A stretch of 27,189 nt of DNA. Source: XYB1-FULL-44-23 sp964441445 (lineage in GTDB: Bacteria; Patescibacteriota; Microgenomatia; CAZETR01; Amesbacteraceae). The position numbers and the translations under genes were made by a program. Numbering within the stretch: the first letter of the stretch is position 1; each line of letters begins with the position of its first letter. The DNA lies in assembly GCA_964441445.1 (NCBI GenBank), contig CAYTYO010000011.1, positions 1 to 27,189 of the forward strand, given 5' to 3'. The notes below the pieces were generated by a model. It made no database searches. It was not told the origin of the DNA and saw nothing but the letters and a program-made list of their open reading frames with translations. Shown in pieces: positions 14,749 to 22,858 of this stretch.

Positions 14749-16113
14749 ATGTCCCGTTTGTCCCTTACCCATTTAATCCTCTTGGTATTCGTACTCACAA
14801 TCTCGTTCCCGATTTTCTTTTTTAAGCTTGGTCAATCCAGCTTAGTCAGTTTTGACGAAGCCTGGTACGCCGCCATAGCTAAAAACATCGGTCGCACCGG
14901 CGACCCGTTCAATATTTATTTCAATAACAATCGTTTTGCTGATCATCCTCCGGCGGGATTTTGGTTCCAGCGTTTAGGTCAAGTCGTCTTTGGAGTTAAC
15001 GAGTTCGGCTCCCGGGCATCATCGGCTGTTTTTGGTCTCCTTACTTTAGGTCTGGTCGCAATCCTCGGCGCAAAAGTAGCCTCTCCTGCCGTTGGAATAG
15101 CGAGTAGTCTGGCTTTACTTTCATCTCCGTGGTTTATTTATCGTGCCCGCTCCGGCAATCTTGATATCCCGTTGACTTTCTTTTTTGTTTTATCTTTCCT
15201 TTTGGGTTCCAAAGCCATAAAAAACCCCCGCTGGCTCATCCCGTTTGCCGGTTCTCTTTCTCTGTTGTTTCTGACCAAAACCATGGTTCCGTTTACCATT
15301 CTTCCGGCGCTCCTTGTGTTATTTTTCAGATCAAAAATTAACCTCCGCCAAGCTATAGCTGCACTCATTGTCTTTTTTGTCCCCGTCTTCGCCTGGCTTA
15401 TCTCGCAACTCATCAATTACCCCAATTTCATTTCCAAATATCTAGGTATTGGTATCCCCAAAATCGAAAAGTCCACCTCCCTCTGGCAAAATATTTTGCT
15501 TACCAAAACCTATCTTCATGAAAGTATCGGCGACTGGTTTCGCCCCATCGTCTTTCTGTTTCCCCTTTCCCTCTTTTCAAGCCACCGTCTTACCTTATCC
15601 CTAGCTGTATTTGTCATTTCTTTTCTCACCCCGTTTGCCTTATCTTCACGTAGTCAGATCTGGCATCTTATTCCTGTCCAACCGTTTCTGCTCATCCTCA
15701 TGTTCTCTGGCCTATTTTGGCTCCTAACTAGAATTTTTACCCGAAATTTGTCCTCCTCTCTGCTCTTGGTATTCACCCTTCTCGTAGCTCTTCCCCAACT
15801 TGCTCGCAATTGGATTAATTTCATTGCCATTCCGGCCTACGTTTCCGACGAAGCCATTCTCTCCAAAACTGCCTCAACCTATACCGAACCGTTATATATC
15901 GACGATCGTTTTCTGCCCGCTGCCGCTTTTTATTCGGATAAAATTGTTGTCGACACCCCAACCCCCGACTTTTCCGACTACTTCACCAAATCGTTTGATC
16001 TTCTGCTTATCACCCATGGCTGGCGCTTGGAAGCGGCTGGCATCCCTTCAGATCGCTATCAAATCATCCAAGCGGACAGGGATAAAATTCTCCTGCGAGT
16101 TTTTAACAATTAA
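14749..16113 (+). CDS. GT39-family (PMT/ArnT-like) membrane glycosyltransferase
   Basis: Members transfer a sugar from a polyprenyl-phosphate donor to protein or lipid on the outer side of the membrane. From the ATG at 14749 the protein has 454 residues with about ten hydrophobic helices. Right after the first helix comes SFDEAWYAAIAKNI, with the catalytic Asp-Glu pair of the family, then the loop FADHPPAGFWFQRLG, matching the conserved proline loop. A C-terminal soluble part (about 365-454) ends the protein. A GTG at 14731 is upstream of the predicted transcription start and is rejected. Donor and acceptor are unknown. Its stop overlaps the convergent 62-aa gene by three bases. Confidence 0.82.
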   Translation: MSRLSLTHLILLVFVLTISFPIFFFKLGQSSLVSFDEAWYAAIAKNIGRTGDPFNIYFNNNRFADHPPAGFWFQRLGQVVFGVNEFGSRASSAVFGLLTLGLVAILGAKVASPAVGIASSLALLSSPWFIYRARSGNLDIPLTFFFVLSFLLGSKAIKNPRWLIPFAGSLSLLFLTKTMVPFTILPALLVLFFRSKINLRQAIAALIVFFVPVFAWLISQLINYPNFISKYLGIGIPKIEKSTSLWQNILLTKTYLHESIGDWFRPIVFLFPLSLFSSHRLTLSLAVFVISFLTPFALSSRSQIWHLIPVQPFLLILMFSGLFWLLTRIFTRNLSSSLLLVFTLLVALPQLARNWINFIAIPAYVSDEAILSKTASTYTEPLYIDDRFLPAAAFYSDKIVVDTPTPDFSDYFTKSFDLLLITHGWRLEAAGIPSDRYQIIQADRDKILLRVFNN

Positions 16114-16298
16114 AGTATTCCCCGGAAAAAAAAGTACCCGAACGCTACCACGGCCAAAAAAACACTTCCCATCGCCAGACTCCCCCACCCCGACTCGTAA
16201 TGATACATTTTATACATTCCTTCCCCCACTAGTGTCAGACCGAACAGTGTCGGCAATGCCAACATCACGTAAAACATTTGGATATCAGTAGCGCTCAT
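16110..16298 (-). CDS. Tiny two-helix membrane protein
   Basis: A 62-residue protein with two hydrophobic segments (about 8-27 and 42-60) joined by a short polar loop (GMYKMYHYESGWGS). I do not recognise it. It starts six bases after the Fic gene stop, so it is probably translated from the same mRNA, and it ends in a three-base overlap with the convergent GT39 gene. A chance ORF is possible at this length, but clean membrane topology and spacing favour a real gene. Confidence 0.5.
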   Translation of the reverse strand: MSATDIQMFYVMLALPTLFGLTLVGEGMYKMYHYESGWGSLAMGSVFLAVVAFGYFFFRGIL

Positions 16299-16304
16299 AC
16301 CTGG

Positions 16305-17408
16305 TTATTTTTTAAGCACATATTTTGCCGCCTTCGTTGAACCTCTTTTCGTAATCACGCCTTTACCCAGTAGATACTTCAAATCCCGGAGTATCGTATC
16401 CTCAGATACCATTACCAGTACTGATCTCGCCTCTGCCATTCCGATCTCTCCGTTCGCGTTCAGATATTCCACTATTTTCATTTGCCTTTCGGACAGTGCT
16501 ACCTGTTTCCCCATCCGCTGCTTCAGTTTTATATCCACGGATAATTCTCTGACCAGTTCTTTTATTCGCGAAAGTTCCAATGCTAACGCCCGGGTAAATA
16601 CCGTTAGCCAGGGACTTAAATCGCGGTCTTCGAGCCGAGGTGACAGGTTAGAAACCTCCATCAATGCGCCGTAATATTCATCCGCATGCTTATCAAAATA
16701 GTCTTCCAGCGCAAAAAAACGTTTGATGTCATACCCTTCTGTAAATAACACCAGTGTCGCCATTGCCCGGGCGGTTCTGCCATTACCCTCTACAAACGGA
16801 TGCACCGCCGCCAATACATAGTGGGTTATCCCTGCTCTCAATACCGGATGCTCCTTTTTACCGTAATCGGAATTAAGCCAGCTAAAAAACTCATCGATTA
16901 AAAACGGCACATCCACAGCCAAAGGCGGTCGAAATGCAATCTCACCGGTAACCGAATTTCGCAGTACCACCTGACTTGTCCGAAATTGTCCCGCATCCGT
17001 CGGCCCGACAATCCGATCCACAGCCAACCTGTGTATTTCACACAGTAATTCCTTTGTATATGTCACTCCTGTTGTAGAAAAATCACCCGGCACTTTCTCT
17101 ATAAACTCCAAAACGTTCCGATAATTGATAACTTCCTGTACATCCCGGGCCCTCGCGACTACCCCGGCATCTTCAGCCTGACTAACATTCACAATCCCCC
17201 GGTCCATAATTAGCCTTGCCTCCCCTTCGGTTAAATCATTTCCTTCCAAAGCCGTGCCATAATGCGCGGCGCGCAACTTAGCATCATCCCGAAACTTTGC
17301 TTCCCAGGCCGGGACTAAAGGTGCATTCTCAATCACTTCTTTAGCAGCTTCAATCAGCCCCACATCCTTCAGTATTTGCGTATTAATTGTGTACCTTGGT
17401 ATATACAT
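16305..17408 (-). CDS. Fic-domain protein with C-terminal winged helix
   Basis: Fic proteins transfer AMP (or another nucleotide part) to target proteins. The 367-residue protein has a full catalytic motif HPFVEGNGRTAR at 203-214 (catalytic H203), the upstream beta-flap area (QVVLRN...FRPP, about 146-162) and an N-terminal inhibitory-helix candidate GTALEGN at 51-57. The inhibitory glutamate E55 is kept, but the Ser/Thr usually four residues earlier is Gly. The last about 65 residues (from LSERQMKIVEYL) form a winged-helix DNA-binding domain, the standard Fic-plus-HTH layout. No toxin or antitoxin partner is evident except the small membrane gene that follows. Confidence 0.9.
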   Translation of the reverse strand: MYIPRYTINTQILKDVGLIEAAKEVIENAPLVPAWEAKFRDDAKLRAAHYGTALEGNDLTEGEARLIMDRGIVNVSQAEDAGVVARARDVQEVINYRNVLEFIEKVPGDFSTTGVTYTKELLCEIHRLAVDRIVGPTDAGQFRTSQVVLRNSVTGEIAFRPPLAVDVPFLIDEFFSWLNSDYGKKEHPVLRAGITHYVLAAVHPFVEGNGRTARAMATLVLFTEGYDIKRFFALEDYFDKHADEYYGALMEVSNLSPRLEDRDLSPWLTVFTRALALELSRIKELVRELSVDIKLKQRMGKQVALSERQMKIVEYLNANGEIGMAEARSVLVMVSEDTILRDLKYLLGKGVITKRGSTKAAKYVLKK

Positions 17409-17423
17409 ATTCGCCTAAATTAG

Positions 17424-17452
17424 AGTATACACGTTAACCCACTTCATTTCAC
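17424..17452 (-). promoter_or_regulatory. Promoter of the Fic gene
   Basis: Minus strand -35 GTGAAA (17452-17447), 17-base spacer, -10 TATACT (17429-17424). The leader would be about nine bases with no Shine-Dalgarno sequence. Confidence 0.5.
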
Positions 17453-17472
17453 GGTAATTATGCGGTAAATAC

Positions 17473-18345
17473 CTATCTCGTCAGGTCAGCCATCACGCCA
17501 AAACAATTTTCAGCTACGTCGTCGGCGTTAAAATTGTACCCCACCTTCTCATACAACCGCTCCGCAGTTTTCTTAATCACAAAACTGGCCGCAGCCGCAG
17601 CCAGCAGGGGTGAATTTTTTGCCAATAAACCAACCGTTATACCTGCCAACGTATCTCCCGTTCCCCCTTTAGTTAATCCCGAATTCCCCCCTTCAATTTC
17701 ATATGTCATCTTTCCGTCACTTACATAACTTGTCGGACCTTTAAACGAGATCACGCAGTTATGTTTCTGGGCTTTTTCTTCCACCAATTCAGGTGTCACT
17801 GCAGTCTCTTTATCTACGTCAAATAGTGACCTGAACTCATGTATGTTCGGGGTCACAATCGCCCCCGCTGGTATTGATACGGCATCCATCACCTGCAAAC
17901 TTCCGCCGTCTATTACCCATTTTTTGAGTAAGAAATTACTGAGCACTTCTTCTGTAATCCGGGTTGTCTCCCGACACACCTCATCACATTCCATATATCG
18001 TTTTTCCGGCGGCACTTTCTCACTGTGAAATCTCATTAATCCCGGCCCGATCAGCACAGCCTCTGATTTAGCTATATATTCTTCCTTTTCTTCCCAGGGT
18101 ATCCAAATAAACGCCGACAATCTCGATTTCAACTGTGCCGCGGTCTCAGCCAGTGTCTCCTCGTGTGACGAGAAAAAAACCATGTCCACTATTCTCGATG
18201 CCGCCGTGATCGCCAACACCGGCGCACCATGAAACAGCTTTGATCCACCGATAATCGTCACCTGGCCGTTATCTTCCCCGTTAGAATCGTCTTTCGGCCT
18301 CCACAACTTTTTTAAATCTTCGCTCGTAAACTTTTTCACTCTCAC
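17473..18345 (-). CDS. nnrD: ADP/ATP-dependent NAD(P)H-hydrate dehydratase
   Basis: Repairs hydrated NADH and NADPH in the cytoplasm using a nucleotide. The 290-residue protein is a ribokinase-fold enzyme of the YjeF C-terminal type: VTIIGGS at 29-35 followed by HGAPVLAITAASR, GPGL at 100-103, DGGSL at 146-150, TPNIHEF at 165-171 and NSGLTKGGTGDTLAG at 221-235 with the catalytic Asp231. No NnrE epimerase domain is fused. The start is GTG at 18345; a second GTG six bases later is possible. It begins three bases after the RecF stop, so it is translationally coupled to it. Confidence 0.88.
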   Translation of the reverse strand: MRVKKFTSEDLKKLWRPKDDSNGEDNGQVTIIGGSKLFHGAPVLAITAASRIVDMVFFSSHEETLAETAAQLKSRLSAFIWIPWEEKEEYIAKSEAVLIGPGLMRFHSEKVPPEKRYMECDEVCRETTRITEEVLSNFLLKKWVIDGGSLQVMDAVSIPAGAIVTPNIHEFRSLFDVDKETAVTPELVEEKAQKHNCVISFKGPTSYVSDGKMTYEIEGGNSGLTKGGTGDTLAGITVGLLAKNSPLLAAAAASFVIKKTAERLYEKVGYNFNADDVAENCFGVMADLTR

Positions 18346-18348
18346 ATT

Positions 18349-19422
18349 CTATCTTACTTCCGCCGTTATTTTAATCACTTCCCAACCCTTTTCAGGTACC
18401 AGATGTTCGTCAGCCGTTGTCATTATTACTTGTCCGTCATGTTCCGTCACCCACGAAGTTAGCTCCTCAATTACCTTTCTATGGTTATGGTCTAACTCTG
18501 AAAAGATGTCATCCAACAACACCACCGGACTATCTCCCGCTAAATTTAGGTAGTTAAACTCACCCTTCTTAAGCCATAAAACTGCCATTCTCTGTTCACC
18601 TCGGCTTGCAAAAGCAGCCGTATCAACATAATTATTTTCCTGATCCGCATCTTCCATTTCCACCCTGAAATCATCCCTATGCGGACCGACCAATGTCGTC
18701 GCTGCATATACTTCCTCAGCCTCATACTGTTTCAGTCTCGTCTCTGATATCTCGCTTTTGTCATATCTGCATCTGAACGCTAGCGCACCTTCCGTTCCTT
18801 GTTGCGAAAAAAAATTCAGCACTTCAGTTCTTTTATCTGTCAGATAATTTCCGGTTTTAATCACTAATCTATCCCAAAAAAACAACTGACTTCTTTCTGC
18901 CTGGCCTTCCCTTATCATTTCCAGCAATTTATTCCTCTGCCTCACCCCTTTTTCATAACTAATTAAGCTTCTTCGATACTCGCGGTCGGACTGTGAAATT
19001 ACCACATCCAGATACTTTCTCCTCCAGGATGGACTGCCTGAAAGCAATTCCATATCCTGGGGAGAAAACATCACCGCTTTAAGATTGCCGCCGAAATCTC
19101 CGCTCCTTCTTGCCACGCCATTAACATAAAATTTCTTCTTAATTCCCAGCATTGTTCCGTCATGTATTACTATTTCCAGGTCTGTTTTTCCGTCCGGCCG
19201 GTCAACCGTCAGTTTTACCCGACCCACCTTCTCACTGTATCTGATCATTTCCTCGTCCGATCCGGCGCGATAACTTCTTGCCGTCGCCGCCAAATATATT
19301 GCCTCTATAATATTGCTTTTTCCGGCGCCATTTGGGCCGGTTATCACCGTCTTAGCACCGAAAGTTAGCGTCAGTTTCTTGTGATTTCGGAAATTGCTTA
19401 ATTCAATCCGGTTCGCTTTCAT
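18349..19422 (-). CDS. recF: DNA replication and repair protein RecF
   Basis: SMC-like ATPase that loads RecA at gapped DNA with RecO and RecR. The 357-residue length matches the family. The N-terminus IELSNFRNHKKLTLTF is typical; Walker A GPNGAGKS is at 29-36; the ABC signature appears as ASRGEQRMA, with Ser-Arg-Gly in place of the usual Ser-Gln-Gly; Walker B is VVLLDDIFSELD. The VGPHRDD motif is present. In most bacteria recF lies beside dnaA, dnaN and gyrB; here it follows mutM and precedes nnrD, with no dnaN nearby. Confidence 0.93.
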   Translation of the reverse strand: MKANRIELSNFRNHKKLTLTFGAKTVITGPNGAGKSNIIEAIYLAATARSYRAGSDEEMIRYSEKVGRVKLTVDRPDGKTDLEIVIHDGTMLGIKKKFYVNGVARRSGDFGGNLKAVMFSPQDMELLSGSPSWRRKYLDVVISQSDREYRRSLISYEKGVRQRNKLLEMIREGQAERSQLFFWDRLVIKTGNYLTDKRTEVLNFFSQQGTEGALAFRCRYDKSEISETRLKQYEAEEVYAATTLVGPHRDDFRVEMEDADQENNYVDTAAFASRGEQRMAVLWLKKGEFNYLNLAGDSPVVLLDDIFSELDHNHRKVIEELTSWVTEHDGQVIMTTADEHLVPEKGWEVIKITAEVR

Positions 19423-19452
19423 TTACTTGTTTTATCTTCCCTATTTAAATTT

Positions 19453-20322
19453 CTATTTCTGACACACAGAACAATAATATGTTCCCCGGCCCCCGATCAC
19501 TGATCTGTCTATTTTTCCTCCGTCACCCTTAAGACAAGGCAAGCCTTCCCTATCATATGTCCGAAAATGCTCTTGGTAATGTCCTCCCAACCCGTGCAAA
19601 TCAATGTATTTGGCATCGGCCGCGGTTGCCCCGCCATATTTAATTCCCTCTGTTAATACCAAAATTATGGCATTAAATAATTTTTCACTTTCCGTTTCCG
19701 TCAAAGAATTAGTCGCCCGGTTAGGCAAAATATTCGCTTCCCAGAGGGCATCATTTGCATAAATATTTCCCACTCCCGAAATTATGGTCTGATCCATGAT
19801 CGTTAACTTAATTGCCCGCTTCGATTTTCCCAACCTCTCTTTAAATTCATCCGCATTAATATCAAATGGTTCCGGCCCGAGATTAAGAAAGAATTTTTCC
19901 TTTTCGACCTCCTCTCTTTTTCCGATTTTTACCCACCCGAACATGCGCTGATCATTAAAAAATAATGTTCCCTTGTCCAATTTAAAAATCACCCGTGTAT
20001 GCACAGACGGCAGCTTGCCGACGAAATCAGCCGTCGGATGGCCTCCTACTATCCGATCACTAATAGTTTCACCCCGGTCATCGTTATCTAAAATTAACTG
20101 CCCAGACATTTTAAAATGAAATGCCAGGGAAACCCCTTCGGCTAAATCAATAATTAATACCTTTGCGCGTCTTCTTACCCCACTTATCTTTTTCATTATT
20201 ACTAAAGCTGTATCACCCTGCACAATTTTTTCCACCCTAACTTCAACCCCCGTGATCAATCTTCCGACAAGAATTTTTTCTAGCTGTAATTTTACTGTTT
20301 CAATTTCCGGTAATTCAGGCAT
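19453..20322 (-). CDS. mutM: Formamidopyrimidine-DNA glycosylase with altered zinc finger
   Basis: Removes oxidised purines such as 8-oxoguanine and nicks the abasic site. The N-terminal MPELPE supplies catalytic Pro2 and Glu3, and K54 matches the conserved Lys. The H2TH segment MDQTIISGVGNIYANDALW is at about 176-194. The C-terminal zinc finger should have four Cys (CxxC, about 16-20 residues, CxxC) but has only C263, C284 and C287: the second ligand is lost in PCLKGDGGKI, where Gly-Asp stands in its place. The arginine-loop equivalent GGRGTYYC is intact. It has a possible own promoter within the end of the ASCH gene. Confidence 0.92.
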   Translation of the reverse strand: MPELPEIETVKLQLEKILVGRLITGVEVRVEKIVQGDTALVIMKKISGVRRRAKVLIIDLAEGVSLAFHFKMSGQLILDNDDRGETISDRIVGGHPTADFVGKLPSVHTRVIFKLDKGTLFFNDQRMFGWVKIGKREEVEKEKFFLNLGPEPFDINADEFKERLGKSKRAIKLTIMDQTIISGVGNIYANDALWEANILPNRATNSLTETESEKLFNAIILVLTEGIKYGGATAADAKYIDLHGLGGHYQEHFRTYDREGLPCLKGDGGKIDRSVIGGRGTYYCSVCQK

Positions 20323-20332
20323 ATCACCATGA

Positions 20333-20341
20333 AATATACCA
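20333..20341 (-). promoter_or_regulatory. Extended -10 promoter candidate of mutM
   Basis: TGGTATATT (20341-20333, minus strand) is an extended -10 ending ten bases before the mutM ATG. A GGTGAT just before the ATG could instead be a ribosome binding site on a longer transcript from the upstream gene. Confidence 0.4.
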
Positions 20342-20346
20342 CGCCG

Positions 20347-20724
20347 TCATTCCATCCCGATGGCAACCACCCCGTTTTCTTCTAATTTAGTCGCATATGC
20401 CTTTCCCCACTTGCGTTTAAATTCTTCAAATACCGCTATCAGTTCTTCCGCAGAATAAGCTCCGGGAAATATTTTTCCCACTTCCTCCTTTTCCGCCATT
20501 TCCCTGACTGTTTTATACACCCTTACAAAACTCACTTTCTTTAAAAGTTTTCTTGCCGTGACTAAAGACACTAATACCAGTTCGTCTCCTGGCTTAATTT
20601 GACTGTAATTTCTTTTCTTTTCTGTATTAACGGGCCTGGTTTCAATCGTCTTTTTCCCCGACTCTACCGCGTCAAAAATATCGTCAGGTTTTTCGTAACT
20701 TCCAAACTTAAGTACCCACTTCAT
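20347..20724 (-). CDS. ASCH-domain (PUA-like) protein
   Basis: The 125-residue protein has the ASCH hallmarks: an N-terminal strand (MKWVLKFG), the GKKTIETRP loop at about 23-31, then IKPGDELVLVS, then a basic segment and a closing GKAYATKLEENGVVAIGM. ASCH domains are RNA- or nucleotide-binding beta barrels linked to translation control or modified-base handling; the biochemical role of this one is unknown. Its ATG overlaps the preceding glycosyltransferase stop (ATGA, four bases), so translation is coupled. The neighbours downstream are DNA repair genes. Confidence 0.8.
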   Translation of the reverse strand: MKWVLKFGSYEKPDDIFDAVESGKKTIETRPVNTEKKRNYSQIKPGDELVLVSLVTARKLLKKVSFVRVYKTVREMAEKEEVGKIFPGAYSAEELIAVFEEFKRKWGKAYATKLEENGVVAIGME

Positions 20725-21860
20725 ATTTTCGTTATTTTCCCGCTAATTATTATTTTTTCAGCATATTCCAAAAACTTATCGACCATTACCTCCCAATCAT
20801 AGTCCCGCGACCTTTCCCTGCCCCATTCTGACAACTTCGTCCTTAATTCAGAATTTTGGGCCAGCTCAGAAACTGCTTCAGCCAGTTTTTTCACCGATTT
20901 AACCGGCACTAAGCCCTTTTTCCATGGATAACCCTCCAGCGTATATTTGTAACCCGGATTTGCATATGCCACAATCGGAGCCCCGGCAGCCATCGCCTCA
21001 AGCAACACCAGCCCCAAACTTTCCCCACCCCAGGAGGGCGCACAATAAATGTCCGTTGCTTTAAAGTATCCGGCCACGTCTTCGTTATTAACCCGTCCCA
21101 CAAATCGCACCTTCCCGCCCAAACCCAAGTTCATAGCCAAATTCCATGCCTCCTGCATTTGCGGTCCGTCACCTGCAACCCACAACTCGACATCTGTATA
21201 TCCTCGTATCAATCCGACAGCCTTAATTAAATCCAATATTCCTTTTCTTTCATCCAGCCGCCCTAGATATAATAACTTTACCGTTTTTGTCTGCCCCATC
21301 GCCTCAGGTTGTGCCAATGCAAATTTTTCCCAGTCCACTCCCCCGCTGATAATCACTCCTTCCCGACCGAATACTTTTTTCCACACCCGCCTGGCCGACG
21401 TTGATATGGCGATCATTCCTGACAATTTACTCCTCAGCCACATTTGCACCGGTTCAGCTACCAATTTAGCCGGGAAATCCCATGGGTTATTTATTGTTGT
21501 CGCATGGAACCAACCTATTTTGGGTACCCCTGAATAATTCAGCATCTCAATATTCAGCCAGGGTATCAGCGGCTCATGAATTACTAACACATCAAATTTT
21601 TCCTGCTGCATATATCGGGTCACTTCCCGATCAGTCGCGATACTCCCGAGATTAAAACTGGAAATCGCCCCGTTCCAGGAAATGGGATTAGCTTTACCAA
21701 AAAAAGTCACGCCCTTCACCTCTATCTTTCTTTCCGGCTTAACTGTGATTATTTTCGCCTTATGCCCCCTCGCTGTTAATCGGTGGTGCATTTGTAAAAC
21801 AATATTTTGTACTCCGCCGGGTAGTGACAAATCATATGGACAAACCACTCCGATTTTCAT
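20721..21860 (-). CDS. GT4-family glycosyltransferase, PimA-like
   Basis: A cytoplasmic retaining glycosyltransferase with a GT-B fold. The 379-residue protein has the N-terminal GGVQ loop at 15-18, HEP at 95-97 and SGGVDWEKF at about 172-180, all reminiscent of phosphatidylinositol mannosyltransferases. The donor-binding half has YLGRLDERKG at about 198-207, GDGPQ and the E280-x7-E288 motif in GESLGLVLLEAM. Sugar and acceptor are not known; a lipid-linked acceptor is plausible by similarity. It starts two bases after the 331-aa gene. Confidence 0.88.
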   Translation of the reverse strand: MKIGVVCPYDLSLPGGVQNIVLQMHHRLTARGHKAKIITVKPERKIEVKGVTFFGKANPISWNGAISSFNLGSIATDREVTRYMQQEKFDVLVIHEPLIPWLNIEMLNYSGVPKIGWFHATTINNPWDFPAKLVAEPVQMWLRSKLSGMIAISTSARRVWKKVFGREGVIISGGVDWEKFALAQPEAMGQTKTVKLLYLGRLDERKGILDLIKAVGLIRGYTDVELWVAGDGPQMQEAWNLAMNLGLGGKVRFVGRVNNEDVAGYFKATDIYCAPSWGGESLGLVLLEAMAAGAPIVAYANPGYKYTLEGYPWKKGLVPVKSVKKLAEAVSELAQNSELRTKLSEWGRERSRDYDWEVMVDKFLEYAEKIIISGKITKI

Positions 21861-21862
21861 AT

Positions 21863-22858
21863 TCAGACTTCATTATCTCCCATTAGTCTAATTAACTCGG
21901 TAACTTTCCACATCAACTCGTCATCTCCGGAAATTGAACCTGTTGTTACCAGCTTTTCTTTTCCTTTAACCTTCACATCCTTGATTATTCCCTTTTCCTT
22001 AGCCTTCCTCATTAGCCCGATCAGCACCAGACAACCGATTTCAGACAATCCTGACCCCACATACATACTTCCCTGCTGCTCCGGCATCCGGTGATACTCA
22101 ACGGCAGATATTTCCCGACGTTTTTTACCAGTAATTAACTCTCTTATTGCCACAAAAGCATTTTCGGCATCGATGTGTACCGGGATCAATAGATCGGGCT
22201 GTTCCGCATTTGTATTAATCTCAAATACCACGCCATGTGTACGTGAATTTGTCCACTTGCCCCAAAAAGTCCAACTCGGGGCCTTTGGAAACATCTTCTG
22301 CAAGTAATATTCGTCTCGGGACTCATCTACTATCCCCGGATAAATATTCGGCAGGTCGTAATTATCCATCACCCATCTCCCGGCATTTTCCCCCTTATCC
22401 TCGGAAAAAAACGGCCGGATATTTACCCCCAACCGCCACAGTATTTTATAAAACTGTCCCAACTTCAATCCCTTAATCCTGATAATGTTTCGGCAGTTCA
22501 CTTCTGTCGCCACAGCTTCAATGGCCAAAGATCGGTATGTTTTTGCATTCTTATCTCCCACCATTCCCCGCACTGCATCCTTGATTACTATTCGTCTGTC
22601 CTCCACACTTAATTCCACGACGCTGTTTTCCGTTTCTTGATTCTTAAAATTAGTTCGCCGCATTCTTAAAAAATCCTCAGGTATCCGGGTCAGGTTTCTG
22701 GATCCCCGCTTGATCATTCCCCACCAACCTTTTCTTATCTTCGGCATTTCTTCCCCGAAAAAATCCTTCCAATACTTGGTGTATTCGGATCTATGGACTT
22801 TATATTCCTTCCACCATTGCTTGGCCAGCGTCGTATGTGCAGCCTTAGTCTTTTTCAT
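21863..22858 (-). CDS. Unknown 331-aa protein between two glycosyltransferases
   Basis: I do not recognise this protein. The first about 80 residues are strongly basic and rich in Trp and Lys (KQWWKEYKVHRSEYTKYWK), suggesting membrane or nucleic-acid contact. The middle has a IRPFFSEDKGENAGRWVMDNYDLPNIYPG segment; the last part has GSMYVGSGLSEIGCLVLIGLMRKAKEKG, a long helix with small residues. No signal peptide or clear transmembrane segment is visible. It starts 14 bases inside the upstream GT4 gene and ends two bases before the next, so it is co-expressed with a surface-glycan set. Confidence 0.7.
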   Translation of the reverse strand: MKKTKAAHTTLAKQWWKEYKVHRSEYTKYWKDFFGEEMPKIRKGWWGMIKRGSRNLTRIPEDFLRMRRTNFKNQETENSVVELSVEDRRIVIKDAVRGMVGDKNAKTYRSLAIEAVATEVNCRNIIRIKGLKLGQFYKILWRLGVNIRPFFSEDKGENAGRWVMDNYDLPNIYPGIVDESRDEYYLQKMFPKAPSWTFWGKWTNSRTHGVVFEINTNAEQPDLLIPVHIDAENAFVAIRELITGKKRREISAVEYHRMPEQQGSMYVGSGLSEIGCLVLIGLMRKAKEKGIIKDVKVKGKEKLVTTGSISGDDELMWKVTELIRLMGDNEV

